A DNA stretch of 11,439 nucleotides from JANRKF01 sp964519595 (GCA_964519595.1 CAZFJN010000052.1:1-11439); one strand, 5' to 3'. Counted from the stretch's first letter, positions 1 to 7,189 are shown. A program made the numbers and translations. The notes: generated by a model not told the origin, from the sequence alone.

Positions 1-1234
1 CATCACTCGCAGAAGCGGTAAGGCGCAGATAAGCTATTGCATCGCGTATCTCCGCGCGTTCATAAAAACGCAAACCTCCTACCACGCGATAAGAAATTCC
101 CTGAGTAAGAAATCTCTCCTCGAAAGCTCGCGTCTGAAAACCGGCGCGAACAAGAATCGCCATTTGCTGCAGAGAAATATTTTTTCGTTTTAATGCTTCA
201 ATTTCCTCGCCGATAAAGCGAGCCTCTTCCGCCTCGTCCCAGAGCGATTTGACAATTATTTTTTCGCCTTCCTTACGATTTGTCCATAAGGTCTTGCCGA
301 ATCTGCCTTGATTATTAGCGATAACCGCCGAAGCCGCCGCCAATATATGCGGCGTTGAGCGATAATTACATTCCAGACGAATTATACGCGCCGCCGGAAA
401 ATCTTTTTCAAAACGAAGAATATTGCCAATTTCAGCGCCGCGCCAGGAGTAAATTGACTGATCATCATCGCCAACACAGCAAATATTCTTATGTTCCATT
501 GCCAGCAAGCGCAGCCAGAGATATTGCGCGATATTAGTATCCTGATATTCATCGACCATTATATATTTAAAGCGGCGCGCGACTTCCTTATGAACATCAG
601 GAAAGCTGATAAATAATGTCAGCATGTGTAAAATTAAATCGCCGAAATCACAGGAATTTAATTGCTTAAGCCGCGCCTGATATGCCTTATAAACCGCAAT
701 TCCCTCGCCGGAAATCGCATTTAAATCCTTATGCGAACTTATCTGCTCAGGAGTAAGGCCCTGATCTTTCCAACTTTGTATAATGCTTGCGAATAATTTA
801 GGAGGAGTAGATTTTTCATCAATTTCGCGTTCCTGCAATATTGCTTTGATAAGCCGCAGCTGATCATCAGAATCAACTATCGTAAAGCTGGAAGTAAGCC
901 CTAGTTTTTCAGCATGTCTGCGAATTATCCTCGCGCCGACTGAGTGAAAAGTTCCAATCCATAACGCCTGAGAATTGCCAGTAAGCTGCGCCACGCGCTC
1001 GCTCATCTCTTTTGCCGCCTTGTTAGTGAAAGTTACCGCCAGTATCTCTCCTGGCCAGGCTAAGCGGCGGCTTAGAATATGCGCGATGCGCGAGGTGAGA
1101 ACACGAGTTTTTCCTGTTCCAGCGCCGGCAAGAACTAAAACCGGACCGTCAATAGCACAAACCGCCGCAAGCTGTTCCTGATTAAGAGCAGAAATAATAT
1201 TGTCGCATGATTCTTCTATGGCAAAATCAACCAT
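1..1234 (-). CDS. uvrD: UvrD/PcrA-type superfamily 1 DNA helicase, N-terminal part (3' end outside window)
   Basis: ATP-dependent 3'-5' DNA helicase of the UvrD/PcrA/Rep family, which acts in nucleotide excision and mismatch repair. The ATG at 1234-1232 opens 411 uninterrupted codons running off the left edge; the family is usually 650-800 residues, so roughly half is present. Motifs appear in order: Q-motif area LNQEQLAAV (17-25), Walker A AGAGTGKTR (36-44), motif Ia AVTFTNKAAKEM (66-77), GTFHS (94-98), Walker B VDEYQDTN (227-234), motif III VGDDDQSIYSWRGAE (254-268) and motif IV LECNYRST (287-294). No frameshift or missing catalytic residue is visible. Its start lies inside the 3' end of the upstream methyltransferase-like gene (19-base overlap), suggesting translational coupling; no strong Shine-Dalgarno is seen. 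UvrD versus PcrA or Rep cannot be settled without the C-terminus; UvrD is the usual alphaproteobacterial paralogue. Confidence 0.93.
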   Translation of the reverse strand, partial: MVDFAIEESCDNIISALNQEQLAAVCAIDGPVLVLAGAGTGKTRVLTSRIAHILSRRLAWPGEILAVTFTNKAAKEMSERVAQLTGNSQALWIGTFHSVGARIIRRHAEKLGLTSSFTIVDSDDQLRLIKAILQEREIDEKSTPPKLFASIIQSWKDQGLTPEQISSHKDLNAISGEGIAVYKAYQARLKQLNSCDFGDLILHMLTLFISFPDVHKEVARRFKYIMVDEYQDTNIAQYLWLRLLAMEHKNICCVGDDDQSIYSWRGAEIGNILRFEKDFPAARIIRLECNYRSTPHILAAASAVIANNQGRFGKTLWTNRKEGEKIIVKSLWDEAEEARFIGEEIEALKRKNISLQQMAILVRAGFQTRAFEERFLTQGISYRVVGGLRFYERAEIRDAIAYLRLTASASD

Positions 1235-1836
1235 ACTGGCACTATGTTGTTAGTTTGCAGAAATTCTATCAGCTTAAAAAGCGGCATAGCAGCAAAAAAC
1301 CATGCCGCATCAGAGATTGTCCGGCGGATAAATTCCGGCTTGCCTTCTACAATTTCCGGCTCATTCCACAACCGCAAATCAGGAATCCAGCGCGGAACTT
1401 CTTTTGTATAATTATTATATTCCTCGGCAAATTTATGGCGCAGAAATTCTTCTTCTTTTGCCACCACGAAAGGATAATAAATTACAAAAGATAATGGCAA
1501 TAATATCGCCGCAATGATCATTCCTGATTGCATTCCAATTCCGACAGTCGCTAAAAATGAAAATACATAAAGCGGATTACGAACCACTGAAAAAGGCCCT
1601 GAGCGCACCACATTTTCATTTTTCCTGCCGCCGATAAAAGCTGAACAATAAACGCGGCCAAATGCTCCGGCGATGATCAGCAAATAGCCAGACCATAGCA
1701 TAATTTCACGCAAGAAATCTCCTGATTGCATTGCCGGCTGCGTGGTAAGCAGCATGAAAATCGCCACCACGGCAAAAATTCGACTATGAAACTGGCGCGC
1801 TTTAAGCAGCCGTGGATTTTTGGAAGTTTCTGACAT
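1216..1836 (-). CDS. Isoprenylcysteine carboxyl methyltransferase / PEMT-like membrane methyltransferase
   Basis: A 206-residue integral membrane protein of the ICMT/PEMT-like family, predicted to use S-adenosylmethionine at the inner membrane; the bacterial substrate is generally unknown. Hydrophobic segments lie near residues 19-33, 46-61, 89-125 (probably a hairpin of two) and 175-205. The family signature is visible: GPFSVVRNPLY (80-90) followed by a membrane hairpin and then EEEFLRHKFAEEYNNY (128-143), the acidic/aromatic stretch that closes over the cofactor in ICMT. The ATG at 1836-1834 is the first start after the AT-rich spacer; no clear Shine-Dalgarno precedes it. Its last 19 bases overlap the start of uvrD, so the two are probably co-transcribed, although no functional link is known. 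A quinol- or phospholipid-directed methyltransferase is an alternative reading. Confidence 0.82.
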   Translation of the reverse strand: MSETSKNPRLLKARQFHSRIFAVVAIFMLLTTQPAMQSGDFLREIMLWSGYLLIIAGAFGRVYCSAFIGGRKNENVVRSGPFSVVRNPLYVFSFLATVGIGMQSGMIIAAILLPLSFVIYYPFVVAKEEEFLRHKFAEEYNNYTKEVPRWIPDLRLWNEPEIVEGKPEFIRRTISDAAWFFAAMPLFKLIEFLQTNNIVPVWLILP

Positions 1837-2058
1837 TGCAAGTTTTCTGTGATTTATATTTTATGTAATTTATTTGTTTATTTGAAATCTATTTGAAATC
1901 TATTTTGAAATTTATTTGTTATTCTATTTACTTTAGATTTTTTGCTCGTTTAATTAATTTGTTTATCTGTTTTGTTTATCCGCTCTTTTTATTTGTTTAA
2001 TTAAATTATTTATTTGTTTGCCGTTTGTCTATTTTTTGTATGTTTGTTTGTCTGTTTA
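1837..2058. other. AT-rich, low-complexity spacer between comEC and the methyltransferase gene
   Basis: These 222 bases hold no supportable gene. The plus strand is built of T-runs with recurring words such as TTTATTTGTTTA and TTTAATTAA, and C is rare before about 1940. Read in the direction of the flanking minus-strand genes, it would give an A-rich, G-poor, weakly structured RNA. An 11-bp unit TATTTGAAATC is present twice (1879-1889, 1890-1900) with a degenerate third copy after it. No hairpin plus U-tract terminator for comEC was found. Confidence 0.7.
1858..1886 (-). promoter_or_regulatory. Candidate sigma70-type promoter for the methyltransferase-uvrD pair
   Basis: Reading the minus strand, TTCAAA (1886-1881; 4 of 6 to the -35 consensus) is followed after 17 bases by TAAAAT (1863-1858; 5 of 6 to the -10). 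This would start transcription about 15 bases before the ATG at 1836. The surroundings are extremely AT-rich, so chance matches are likely. Confidence 0.3.
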
Positions 2059-4356
2059 TTATTCACGAATTATCCACGGCCAGTTGCCACGACTATCATT
2101 CACGGTATTTATTTCTACAACGCTGTTACTTTCTAACATATCATTATCAGCACTGGAATCATTAAAACGCAAGGCAACGGCTTTATTTTTTTTAAGAAAA
2201 TAACGATCAATTATATATGTTGAATTGTCATTTTCGTTGTAATTTGCATCGTTATTTATGCTATTGTTTTTGCTGTTATCTTCGTCTTTATGTTCTTTGT
2301 TATCTTCGTCATTACTGCTATGTTCATAATTATATATATCTTCATCAGCGCAAGACAAATAACGCTCGGAAATAATAATATCTGCGCCGCTTTCGCATAA
2401 ATCATCCTCCGGCTTTTGCTCTTCCTTATTTTTTTCTGGCTGATTTTTTTCTGGCTTATCTTTTTCTGGATTATTTTTTGCCGCCTTATTTTTTCCTGCT
2501 GATGAACCGCCTGCTAATGAAATGACTGTCATATGAGAGTTTCTATCAATAGTACAACTATTTTTATCACAGACAAGCTCGGCAAAAGTAAGCAGCGCTT
2601 CCTTGCGCGCAAGCATCACCTCCTCGCCTTGTGAACGCAACCATATGTCCGCTTCAAAACTGTAAGGATTACCGCGCAACATTGACCATTTGCCATTTTC
2701 TCCGCGATAAGCAACGCGCTTGCCATCATCGCTTATAATCAGATCATAAGGCTTAAATAACAATATAGTAGCAAGACCACACAGCACCATGAAAATTCCC
2801 AGCCAGCGCAATTTTGTTGTCCACAAGGCAAGCCATAAACCGCCAATTACCATCAACATAAATCCGGCATAAGAAGGCGCTGGCAAAGTAATATTAGCAT
2901 AAGGAAAATCCGCAACAAAAGCTGACAAGGAAAGCATTGCCTCTATTCCCAGCCGCAGCATCATAAGCGGAAAATCGTCAAGCGAAAACGGCATCAGAAT
3001 AAATACCAGCAAAGCAGAAGGCATAATTACAATGCTGGAAAGAGGAACAATAAGCATATTGGCAAACACACCATAAATCGCCATGCGATTAAAATGATAT
3101 ATAGCCAGCGGCGTAGTGTATAAAGAAGCAGCCAGCGAAGTTGCCATCAGCGCGATCATGTAAAGAACAGCGCGACGAATAAACCCTGCTTCCACCGCAT
3201 AAAGCATATGTCCGAAGCGCTCATAAAGAGCTACAATCGCCAATGTCGCGGCGAATGAAAGCTGGAAACTGGCGGTAAGCAGCGATTCCGGAATGAACAG
3301 CAGAATAAGCGTCGCTGCCCAGCCTAGCGAATACATGCTGATTCCCTTGCGATCACATAATATCGCTGTTAGCACACAAGCCACCATTATATAAGAACGA
3401 ACCGCCGGAACCGGACTTCCCGCCAGCAGCAGATAAGCCGCTCCGGCCAGCAACGCACCACAAGCAGCGATTTTCTTGGTTGGCCAATTCAGCGCCGTAT
3501 AAGGAATCAGCGCCAGAATAAGGCGAATTACGAAAAACACCATCCCTGATGCCAGCGCCATATGCAATCCGGAAATGGACAGAATATGATAAATGCCGGA
3601 AGTGCGCATTGATTCTGATATTTCGTCACTTACTCTAGATTGCTCTCCGACCATCAACGCGCTGGCTACTGAACCTGCTTCTTCGCCGATTTTTGCAACA
3701 AGATGATCAGAAATTGCAAGACGCAACTTAGTAATCGCAGAATAATTGCCAAGATAATCATAAAAACCATGCTCGCCATTATTATTTCTAATTATTTCCG
3801 GCGGCTTTGCTGAAAATCCGGTTGCGCCAATTTGCTCAAAATAAAACATCCGCGAAAAATCATAAGCTCGCGGCATAACCGGCACAGGCGGCGGAAAAAG
3901 CATAGCATTAACAGCTATTCTTGCGCCAATCTGTAAATCTTTGGCACTGAAATTTTTTTTCACAGTAATGCTTACGCGCTTTGGCGTATCTTCCGGCGGC
4001 AGATTTTCAATATTCACCGCGCTCAGGATAATTCTGATCTTGCCTTCTTTATGTTTAAGATCCTCAATCGTTCCTTCTACTGTTTTAAAAAATAATTGTT
4101 CACGCAGAATAGGCGCTTCTACCGCCTGCAAACGAATATTCGCTGCTATTGCGCCAAGCATAATCGCTAAAACCGCCAGAATAAACAGCCGCAGGAAAAC
4201 CCTGCTCCACAGTTTTATGCTCAATAACGCCGCCAGAATTGCCACAAAAACATAAGGCCACAGCGGAGTCGGCGCACTCTGGCTGAAATAAAATGCCACG
4301 CCACTGCCGATAAAAACCGGCAACCAGAGCGGAAAACGTGATGATTCAGCAGTCAT
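2059..4356 (-). CDS. comEC: ComEC/Rec2-family DNA-uptake channel with low-complexity C-terminal domain
   Basis: Polytopic inner-membrane protein (765 aa) that in competent bacteria carries single-stranded DNA into the cytoplasm. An N-terminal membrane anchor and DUF4131-like region (about 8-190) is followed by the Competence domain (about 225-530). The latter has MVGEQS (235-240), the family core HILSISGLHMA (257-267), AGSPVPAVRSYIM (312-324), TASFQLSFAATLA (361-373) and FANMLIVPLSS (431-441). After about residue 535 comes a soluble domain (DLIISDDGKRVAYRG, then DIIISERYLSC, IIDRYFLKKNKAVALRF and GNWPW). It matches my memory of alphaproteobacterial ComEC C-termini; the HxHxDH metal site of ComEC metallo-beta-lactamase domains is absent. 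Two hydrophilic tracts (621-652, rich in K/E/N/P; 676-712, rich in N/D/E) interrupt it. The gene is divergent from dapD. Competence itself is not shown by this gene. Confidence 0.93.
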   Translation of the reverse strand: MTAESSRFPLWLPVFIGSGVAFYFSQSAPTPLWPYVFVAILAALLSIKLWSRVFLRLFILAVLAIMLGAIAANIRLQAVEAPILREQLFFKTVEGTIEDLKHKEGKIRIILSAVNIENLPPEDTPKRVSITVKKNFSAKDLQIGARIAVNAMLFPPPVPVMPRAYDFSRMFYFEQIGATGFSAKPPEIIRNNNGEHGFYDYLGNYSAITKLRLAISDHLVAKIGEEAGSVASALMVGEQSRVSDEISESMRTSGIYHILSISGLHMALASGMVFFVIRLILALIPYTALNWPTKKIAACGALLAGAAYLLLAGSPVPAVRSYIMVACVLTAILCDRKGISMYSLGWAATLILLFIPESLLTASFQLSFAATLAIVALYERFGHMLYAVEAGFIRRAVLYMIALMATSLAASLYTTPLAIYHFNRMAIYGVFANMLIVPLSSIVIMPSALLVFILMPFSLDDFPLMMLRLGIEAMLSLSAFVADFPYANITLPAPSYAGFMLMVIGGLWLALWTTKLRWLGIFMVLCGLATILLFKPYDLIISDDGKRVAYRGENGKWSMLRGNPYSFEADIWLRSQGEEVMLARKEALLTFAELVCDKNSCTIDRNSHMTVISLAGGSSAGKNKAAKNNPEKDKPEKNQPEKNKEEQKPEDDLCESGADIIISERYLSCADEDIYNYEHSSNDEDNKEHKDEDNSKNNSINNDANYNENDNSTYIIDRYFLKKNKAVALRFNDSSADNDMLESNSVVEINTVNDSRGNWPWIIRE
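2221..2331 (-). repeat. Asn/Asp/Glu-rich low-complexity coding tract in comEC
   Basis: Encodes ComEC residues 676-712, almost entirely N, D, E, K and S. At DNA level short words recur; for example, the plus-strand word GTTATCTTCGTC occurs twice, starting about 24 bases apart. It lies between two conserved-looking pieces of the C-terminal domain, so it looks like an expanded loop rather than a frame error: the frame continues correctly into IIDRYF. Confidence 0.7.
2425..2469 (-). repeat. Three 15-bp tandem units in comEC encoding PEK(D/N)(K/Q)
   Basis: Three consecutive 15-bp units (2425-2439, 2440-2454, 2455-2469), differing at one or two bases each, encode PEKDK, PEKNQ and PEKNK (residues 630-644). 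Degenerate copies of the same pattern continue on the 2470-2500 side. The unit length keeps the frame, so copy-number change would lengthen or shorten a charged linker. Confidence 0.85.
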
Positions 4357-4368
4357 TTTAAAATATCT

Positions 4369-4374
4369 ATTATA
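4369..4374 (-). promoter_or_regulatory. Candidate -10 element for comEC
   Basis: A perfect TATAAT on the minus strand, 12 bases before the comEC ATG. No -35 lies at 16-18 bases; a TTTACA sits at a 21-base spacing. It would leave a very short leader. The region is AT-rich, so this is a weak call. Confidence 0.22.
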
Positions 4375-4382
4375 AAAACATC

Positions 4383-4418
4383 TTGTAAAATATATTGTAA
4401 AATATCTTGTGTAATATA
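4383..4418. repeat. Three 12-bp tandem units in the comEC-dapD divergent promoter region
   Basis: TTGTAAAATATA (4383-4394), TTGTAAAATATC (4395-4406) and TTGTGTAATATA (4407-4418) are head-to-tail. They occupy the space where -35 contacts or a regulator site for comEC would fall. No protein-binding role can be assigned from sequence alone. Confidence 0.75.
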
Positions 4419-4489
4419 AGCAAAGTGCGTTATTGATGATCTGAGAGCCTGTAGCGAATTATGTTGCAGAGTTTTAATAATTATATTTT

Positions 4490-4495
4490 TATAAT
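4490..4495 (+). promoter_or_regulatory. Candidate -10 element for dapD
   Basis: A perfect TATAAT, 17 bases before the dapD ATG. The nearest -35-like hexamer, TTGCAG (4464-4469), is 20 bases away, longer than usual. If real, transcription would start about 10 bases before the ATG, giving a nearly leaderless mRNA. Confidence 0.25.
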
Positions 4496-4512
4496 CATAT
4501 ATTTTCTGGAAT

Positions 4513-5343
4513 ATGAAAGAAATAATCGAAAAATACTGGGAAGAACGCGCCGCGCTTAATTCGCAGACTAAGGGCGAAATTCGTGAAGCGGTCGAGGAAA
4601 TCTTATCGCAACTTGATTCCGGCATCCTGCGTGTTGCAGAGAAAAAAGACGGCGCGTGGCAAGTTAATCAGTGGATAAAAAAAGCGATTCTGCTTTCTTT
4701 CCGCCTTAATCCTAATGAAATAATCCGCGGCGCTCCTGGCCATAGAAGCGGCGAAATGTCCGGCTGGTACGATAAAGTTCCGATGAAACAGCAAGGCTGG
4801 GAAGAAGCTCAGTTCGCCGCTGCCGGTTTTCGCGCTGTTCCGGGAAGTATCGTCCGGCGCGGTGCTTTTATCGGCAAAGATGTAGTGTTAATGCCAAGCT
4901 TTGTAAATATCGGCGCATATGTCGACAGCGGAACTATGGTCGATACATGGTCAACAATTGGCTCATGCGCGCAAATTGGCAAAAATTGCCATATTTCCGG
5001 CGGCGTTGGAATTGGCGGTGTTCTTGAACCTTTGCAGGCTAATCCGGTGATCATCGAGGATAATTGCTTTATCGGCGCACGTTCGGAAGTCGCCGAAGGA
5101 GTTATAGTCGAAGAAGGCGCGGTTTTAGCAATGGGAGTTTTCATTGGCGCTTCAACCAGAATAATTGACCGTGCCAGCGGCGAAATATTCACCATGCGCG
5201 TTCCGGCGTACAGCGTTGTAGTTCCTGGCTCAATGCCCGGCAAAACGCCTGATTCTCCGAGCCTGTATTGCGCGGTAATCGTCAAAAGAGTTGACGCGCA
5301 AACACGCAGCAAAACCTCGCTGAATGAGCTGCTCAGAGACTAG
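4513..5343 (+). CDS. dapD: 2,3,4,5-tetrahydropyridine-2,6-dicarboxylate N-succinyltransferase
   Basis: Cytoplasmic trimeric enzyme of the succinylase branch of the diaminopimelate/lysine pathway; it transfers succinyl from succinyl-CoA to tetrahydrodipicolinate. Length 276 aa matches the family (about 274-285). The helical N-terminal domain contains VNQWIKKAILLSFRLNP (51-67), then the turn GWYDKVP (84-90), then a left-handed beta-helix of hexapeptide repeats from about 110 to 235 (for example VVLMPSFVNIGAYVDSG). D144 in TMVDTW and E192 in RSEVAEG probably correspond to the two residues implicated in catalysis in the mycobacterial enzyme (D141, E189). The ATG at 4513 is the only plausible start: an upstream stop is in frame at 4492, and the Shine-Dalgarno is weak (GGA two bases before). 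It is the only plus-strand gene here; dapE, often beside dapD and truA in alphaproteobacteria, is not in the window. Confidence 0.96.
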   Translation: MKEIIEKYWEERAALNSQTKGEIREAVEEILSQLDSGILRVAEKKDGAWQVNQWIKKAILLSFRLNPNEIIRGAPGHRSGEMSGWYDKVPMKQQGWEEAQFAAAGFRAVPGSIVRRGAFIGKDVVLMPSFVNIGAYVDSGTMVDTWSTIGSCAQIGKNCHISGGVGIGGVLEPLQANPVIIEDNCFIGARSEVAEGVIVEEGAVLAMGVFIGASTRIIDRASGEIFTMRVPAYSVVVPGSMPGKTPDSPSLYCAVIVKRVDAQTRSKTSLNELLRD

Positions 5344-5374
5344 AGCATATTCTAGTTAAATAGAATATGCTCTA
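5341..5374. repeat. Perfect 14-bp inverted repeat overlapping the dapD stop codon
   Basis: Left arm TAGAGCATATTCTA (5341-5354), 6-base loop GTTAAA, right arm TAGAATATGCTCTA (5361-5374): a perfect 14-bp stem. The first three bases of the left arm are the dapD TAG. No T-run follows on either strand, so it is not a classical intrinsic terminator. It may shield the 3' end of dapD mRNA, separate the convergent dapD and truA transcripts, or be a dispersed palindrome. Its TAGAGCA/TGCTCTA ends resemble intergenic palindromes I recall from Hyphomicrobiales. Confidence 0.85.
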
Positions 5375-5407
5375 AGCTAAGTAATCTCTCGATTAAAATC
5401 TCTTTTG

Positions 5408-5433
5408 GCAAAACAAGACAAATACTGTTTTGC
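5408..5433. repeat. Second hairpin in the dapD-truA convergent spacer
   Basis: GCAAAACA (5408-5415) and TGTTTTGC (5426-5433) form a perfect 8-bp stem around a 10-base loop. No U-tract follows on either strand. It lies 33 bases beyond the first hairpin; the two together may act as a transcription barrier between converging genes. The rest of 5344-5538 shows no gene. Confidence 0.55.
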
Positions 5434-5538
5434 ACTGCCTGCATTCATTATTCCCGTTTATTATAATTACTTTTCGATTTGCGATAATATAATATATGAA
5501 TGGCGGAGATTCTAGTGCAGTGCGTACATGCTAAATTT

Positions 5539-6285
5539 TTATGAGTATTCCACTTTAGTTAAATACAGACCTTCTGCTGGCGCTGTAGGTCCGGCATTGG
5601 CTCTGTTTCTGGCTTTTAGGGCTTCTTCTATGAAGTTTTCGGCGAATCTGCCAGTGCCGATATTGGCTAATGTTCCGACCATTATTCTTACCTGATGATG
5701 CAGAAATGATCTGGCGGCGACTGCGATGATTATTTCGTCGTCTATTTGTTCGATTGCAATGTTGTCGATGGTTTTTACTGGTGATTTTGCCTGACATTCG
5801 CTATCGCGGAAGCTGGTAAAATCATGCGTTCCGAGCAGGATTAAAGAAGCGCGGCGCATTTTTGCGATATCAAGCTCAGTTGCAACATGCCAGGCTCTTT
5901 TATAATCAAGAGCCAGCCGGGCGCGACGATTGATAATACGGTAGCGATAAAAGCGACGTGTTGCGGAAAAACGCGCATGAAAACTGTCATCAACGGCTTC
6001 AGCATTTATAATCGCTATTGAAGGAGCGCGTTCTATCATGTGGAAATTAATTCCCTGCATGACTTTAAAAGCCTCATAATCACGCGGCAAATCAACATGA
6101 GCAACCTGGCCGCTGGCATGAACTCCGGCATCAGTTCTGCCTGCGCCGGTAACTTCGCATTCTTCGCCGCAAAACGCTGCTACCGCCTCTTCCAGCGCTT
6201 GTTGAATGCTTGGTTGCAAGGACTGCTTCTGCCAGCCGCAAAAGCCGTTTCCATCATATTCTATTGTCAGCTTATAACGCGGCAT
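5539..6285 (-). CDS. truA: tRNA pseudouridine synthase A
   Basis: Isomerises uridines 38-40 in the anticodon stem-loop of many tRNAs. From the ATG at 6285 the protein is 248 aa, normal for TruA (about 245-270), and begins MPRYKLTIEYDG as the family does. The catalytic aspartate is D52 in GAGRTDAGVHASGQVAH (E. coli D60). Further landmarks are FHARFSATRRFYRY (about 102-115), GTHDFTSFRD and the C-terminal RSFLHHQVRIMVGTL. A longer version starting at TTG 6315 is open but adds ten unconserved residues and would deepen the overlap with fmt to 44 bases. The ATG start has an AGGA ten bases upstream and overlaps the fmt 3' end by 14 bases, so the two are probably translationally coupled. It converges on dapD. 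Confidence 0.96.
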   Translation of the reverse strand: MPRYKLTIEYDGNGFCGWQKQSLQPSIQQALEEAVAAFCGEECEVTGAGRTDAGVHASGQVAHVDLPRDYEAFKVMQGINFHMIERAPSIAIINAEAVDDSFHARFSATRRFYRYRIINRRARLALDYKRAWHVATELDIAKMRRASLILLGTHDFTSFRDSECQAKSPVKTIDNIAIEQIDDEIIIAVAARSFLHHQVRIMVGTLANIGTGRFAENFIEEALKARNRANAGPTAPAEGLYLTKVEYS

Positions 6286-7189
6286 CAAATTTAAATCCTG
6301 CGATGAATTCTTCAACTTTCATGCGTTTTTTTCCTTCGCGCTGCAACTCGGTTGGATAAATTATTCCCGGATTGCAATTAAACGCTAATGGCGCTGAATT
6401 TGCCTCTGAATTGGATGATGAATTGATGTTAGCGTTGTAAATTTTTATTCTCTCGCCCTTATATTCAAACCACGCGCCGGGAGATGGCGAAAGCGCAAGT
6501 ATTTTACATAGAACCTGCTCAGCTGGCTGATTAAAATCAAGACGCGCTTCTGCTTTGTTTATTTTAGGAGCGTAAGTAGCAAGATTATCATCTTGTTTGC
6601 TGTATTGCGCTGTGCCGTCTGCCAGTTGCTTTATAGCTTCAACCAGCAGATCAGGCGCTTCTTTGGCCAGAAAATCATGCAGCTCTCCGGCGGTTGTGCC
6701 ATTTTTTATCTGATATTTTTTTCGTAAAATAACAGCGCCAGTGTCTAAACCTTCATCCATTTGCATTATGCATATTTCAGTAGTTGAATCTCCAGCCATT
6801 ATGCAGCGTTGAATAGGCGCAGCGCCGCGCCAGCGTGGCAAAGCAGAAGGATGAATATTAATGCAGCCAAGCCTTGCGCCGCTGATAATCTCCGCCGGAA
6901 GCAGCAAACCATATGCCACCACAACCGCCAGATCAGCTTTAAGAAGCTTAAATTTATCCTGCTCAGCTTGTGTTTTAAGCGATAATGGCGTTGCCACAGG
7001 AAGCGCGTGTTGCACAGCATATTGATGAACCGGCGAAGAAGTTTCCTTTTGTCCGCGTCCGGCTGGTTTTGGCGGTTGCGTATATACGGAAATTATGTTG
7101 CAACCTGCTTCATGCAGCGTTTTAAGCGCCGGCAAAGCGAATTGCGGCGTTCCCATAAATATTATACGCAAATCGGAAATTTTATTCAT
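6272..7189 (-). CDS. fmt: Methionyl-tRNA formyltransferase
   Basis: Transfers the formyl group of 10-formyl-tetrahydrofolate to Met-tRNAfMet for initiation. The 305-aa product opens with a Rossmann-type formyltransferase domain (RIIFMGTPQFALPAL near 8-22). The catalytic triad is visible: N111 and H113 in NIHPSALPRWRGAAPIQ, and D149 in MDEGLDTG. The C-terminal tRNA-binding domain is present (SPSPGAWFEYKGERIK, then LQREGKKRM), but the segment where homologues read roughly GAPGTVL is replaced by a Ser/Asn-rich stretch (about 256-267). The domain therefore looks slightly trimmed. The ATG at 7189 is preferred over the adjacent TTG at 7192. No strong Shine-Dalgarno is seen. It sits between def, whose product removes the same formyl group, and truA, an order typical of alphaproteobacteria. 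Confidence 0.96.
   Translation of the reverse strand: MNKISDLRIIFMGTPQFALPALKTLHEAGCNIISVYTQPPKPAGRGQKETSSPVHQYAVQHALPVATPLSLKTQAEQDKFKLLKADLAVVVAYGLLLPAEIISGARLGCINIHPSALPRWRGAAPIQRCIMAGDSTTEICIMQMDEGLDTGAVILRKKYQIKNGTTAGELHDFLAKEAPDLLVEAIKQLADGTAQYSKQDDNLATYAPKINKAEARLDFNQPAEQVLCKILALSPSPGAWFEYKGERIKIYNANINSSSNSEANSAPLAFNCNPGIIYPTELQREGKKRMKVEEFIAGFKFDAAL
6296..6299 (-). promoter_or_regulatory. Ribosome binding site deciding the truA start
   Basis: AGGA on the minus strand, inside the fmt reading frame, ten bases before the ATG at 6285. It supports that ATG rather than the TTG at 6315. Confidence 0.5.

Noticed and set aside
1207..1494. Plus-strand frame across the methyltransferase and uvrD start
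   Set aside because: Antisense to two supported genes and without protein features of its own.
3941..4255. 104-residue plus-strand frame inside comEC
   Set aside because: Antisense to the conserved comEC N-terminal region and without its own motifs.
4353..4625. 90-residue minus-strand frame across the comEC-dapD spacer and the start of dapD
   Set aside because: It is antisense to the clearly real dapD N-terminus, has no recognisable domain, and half of it is AT-rich promoter DNA.
4809..5312. 167-residue minus-strand frame inside dapD
   Set aside because: Lies entirely antisense to the beta-helix repeats of dapD; its pattern follows the codon usage of dapD and shows no family features.
5341..5433. 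Intrinsic terminators for dapD and truA
   Set aside because: The two hairpins are real inverted repeats, but neither is followed by a U-tract on either strand, so I list them as repeats.
6286..6315. Longer truA start at TTG 6315
   Set aside because: Adds ten unconserved residues; the ATG at 6285 matches family N-termini and has an AGGA upstream.
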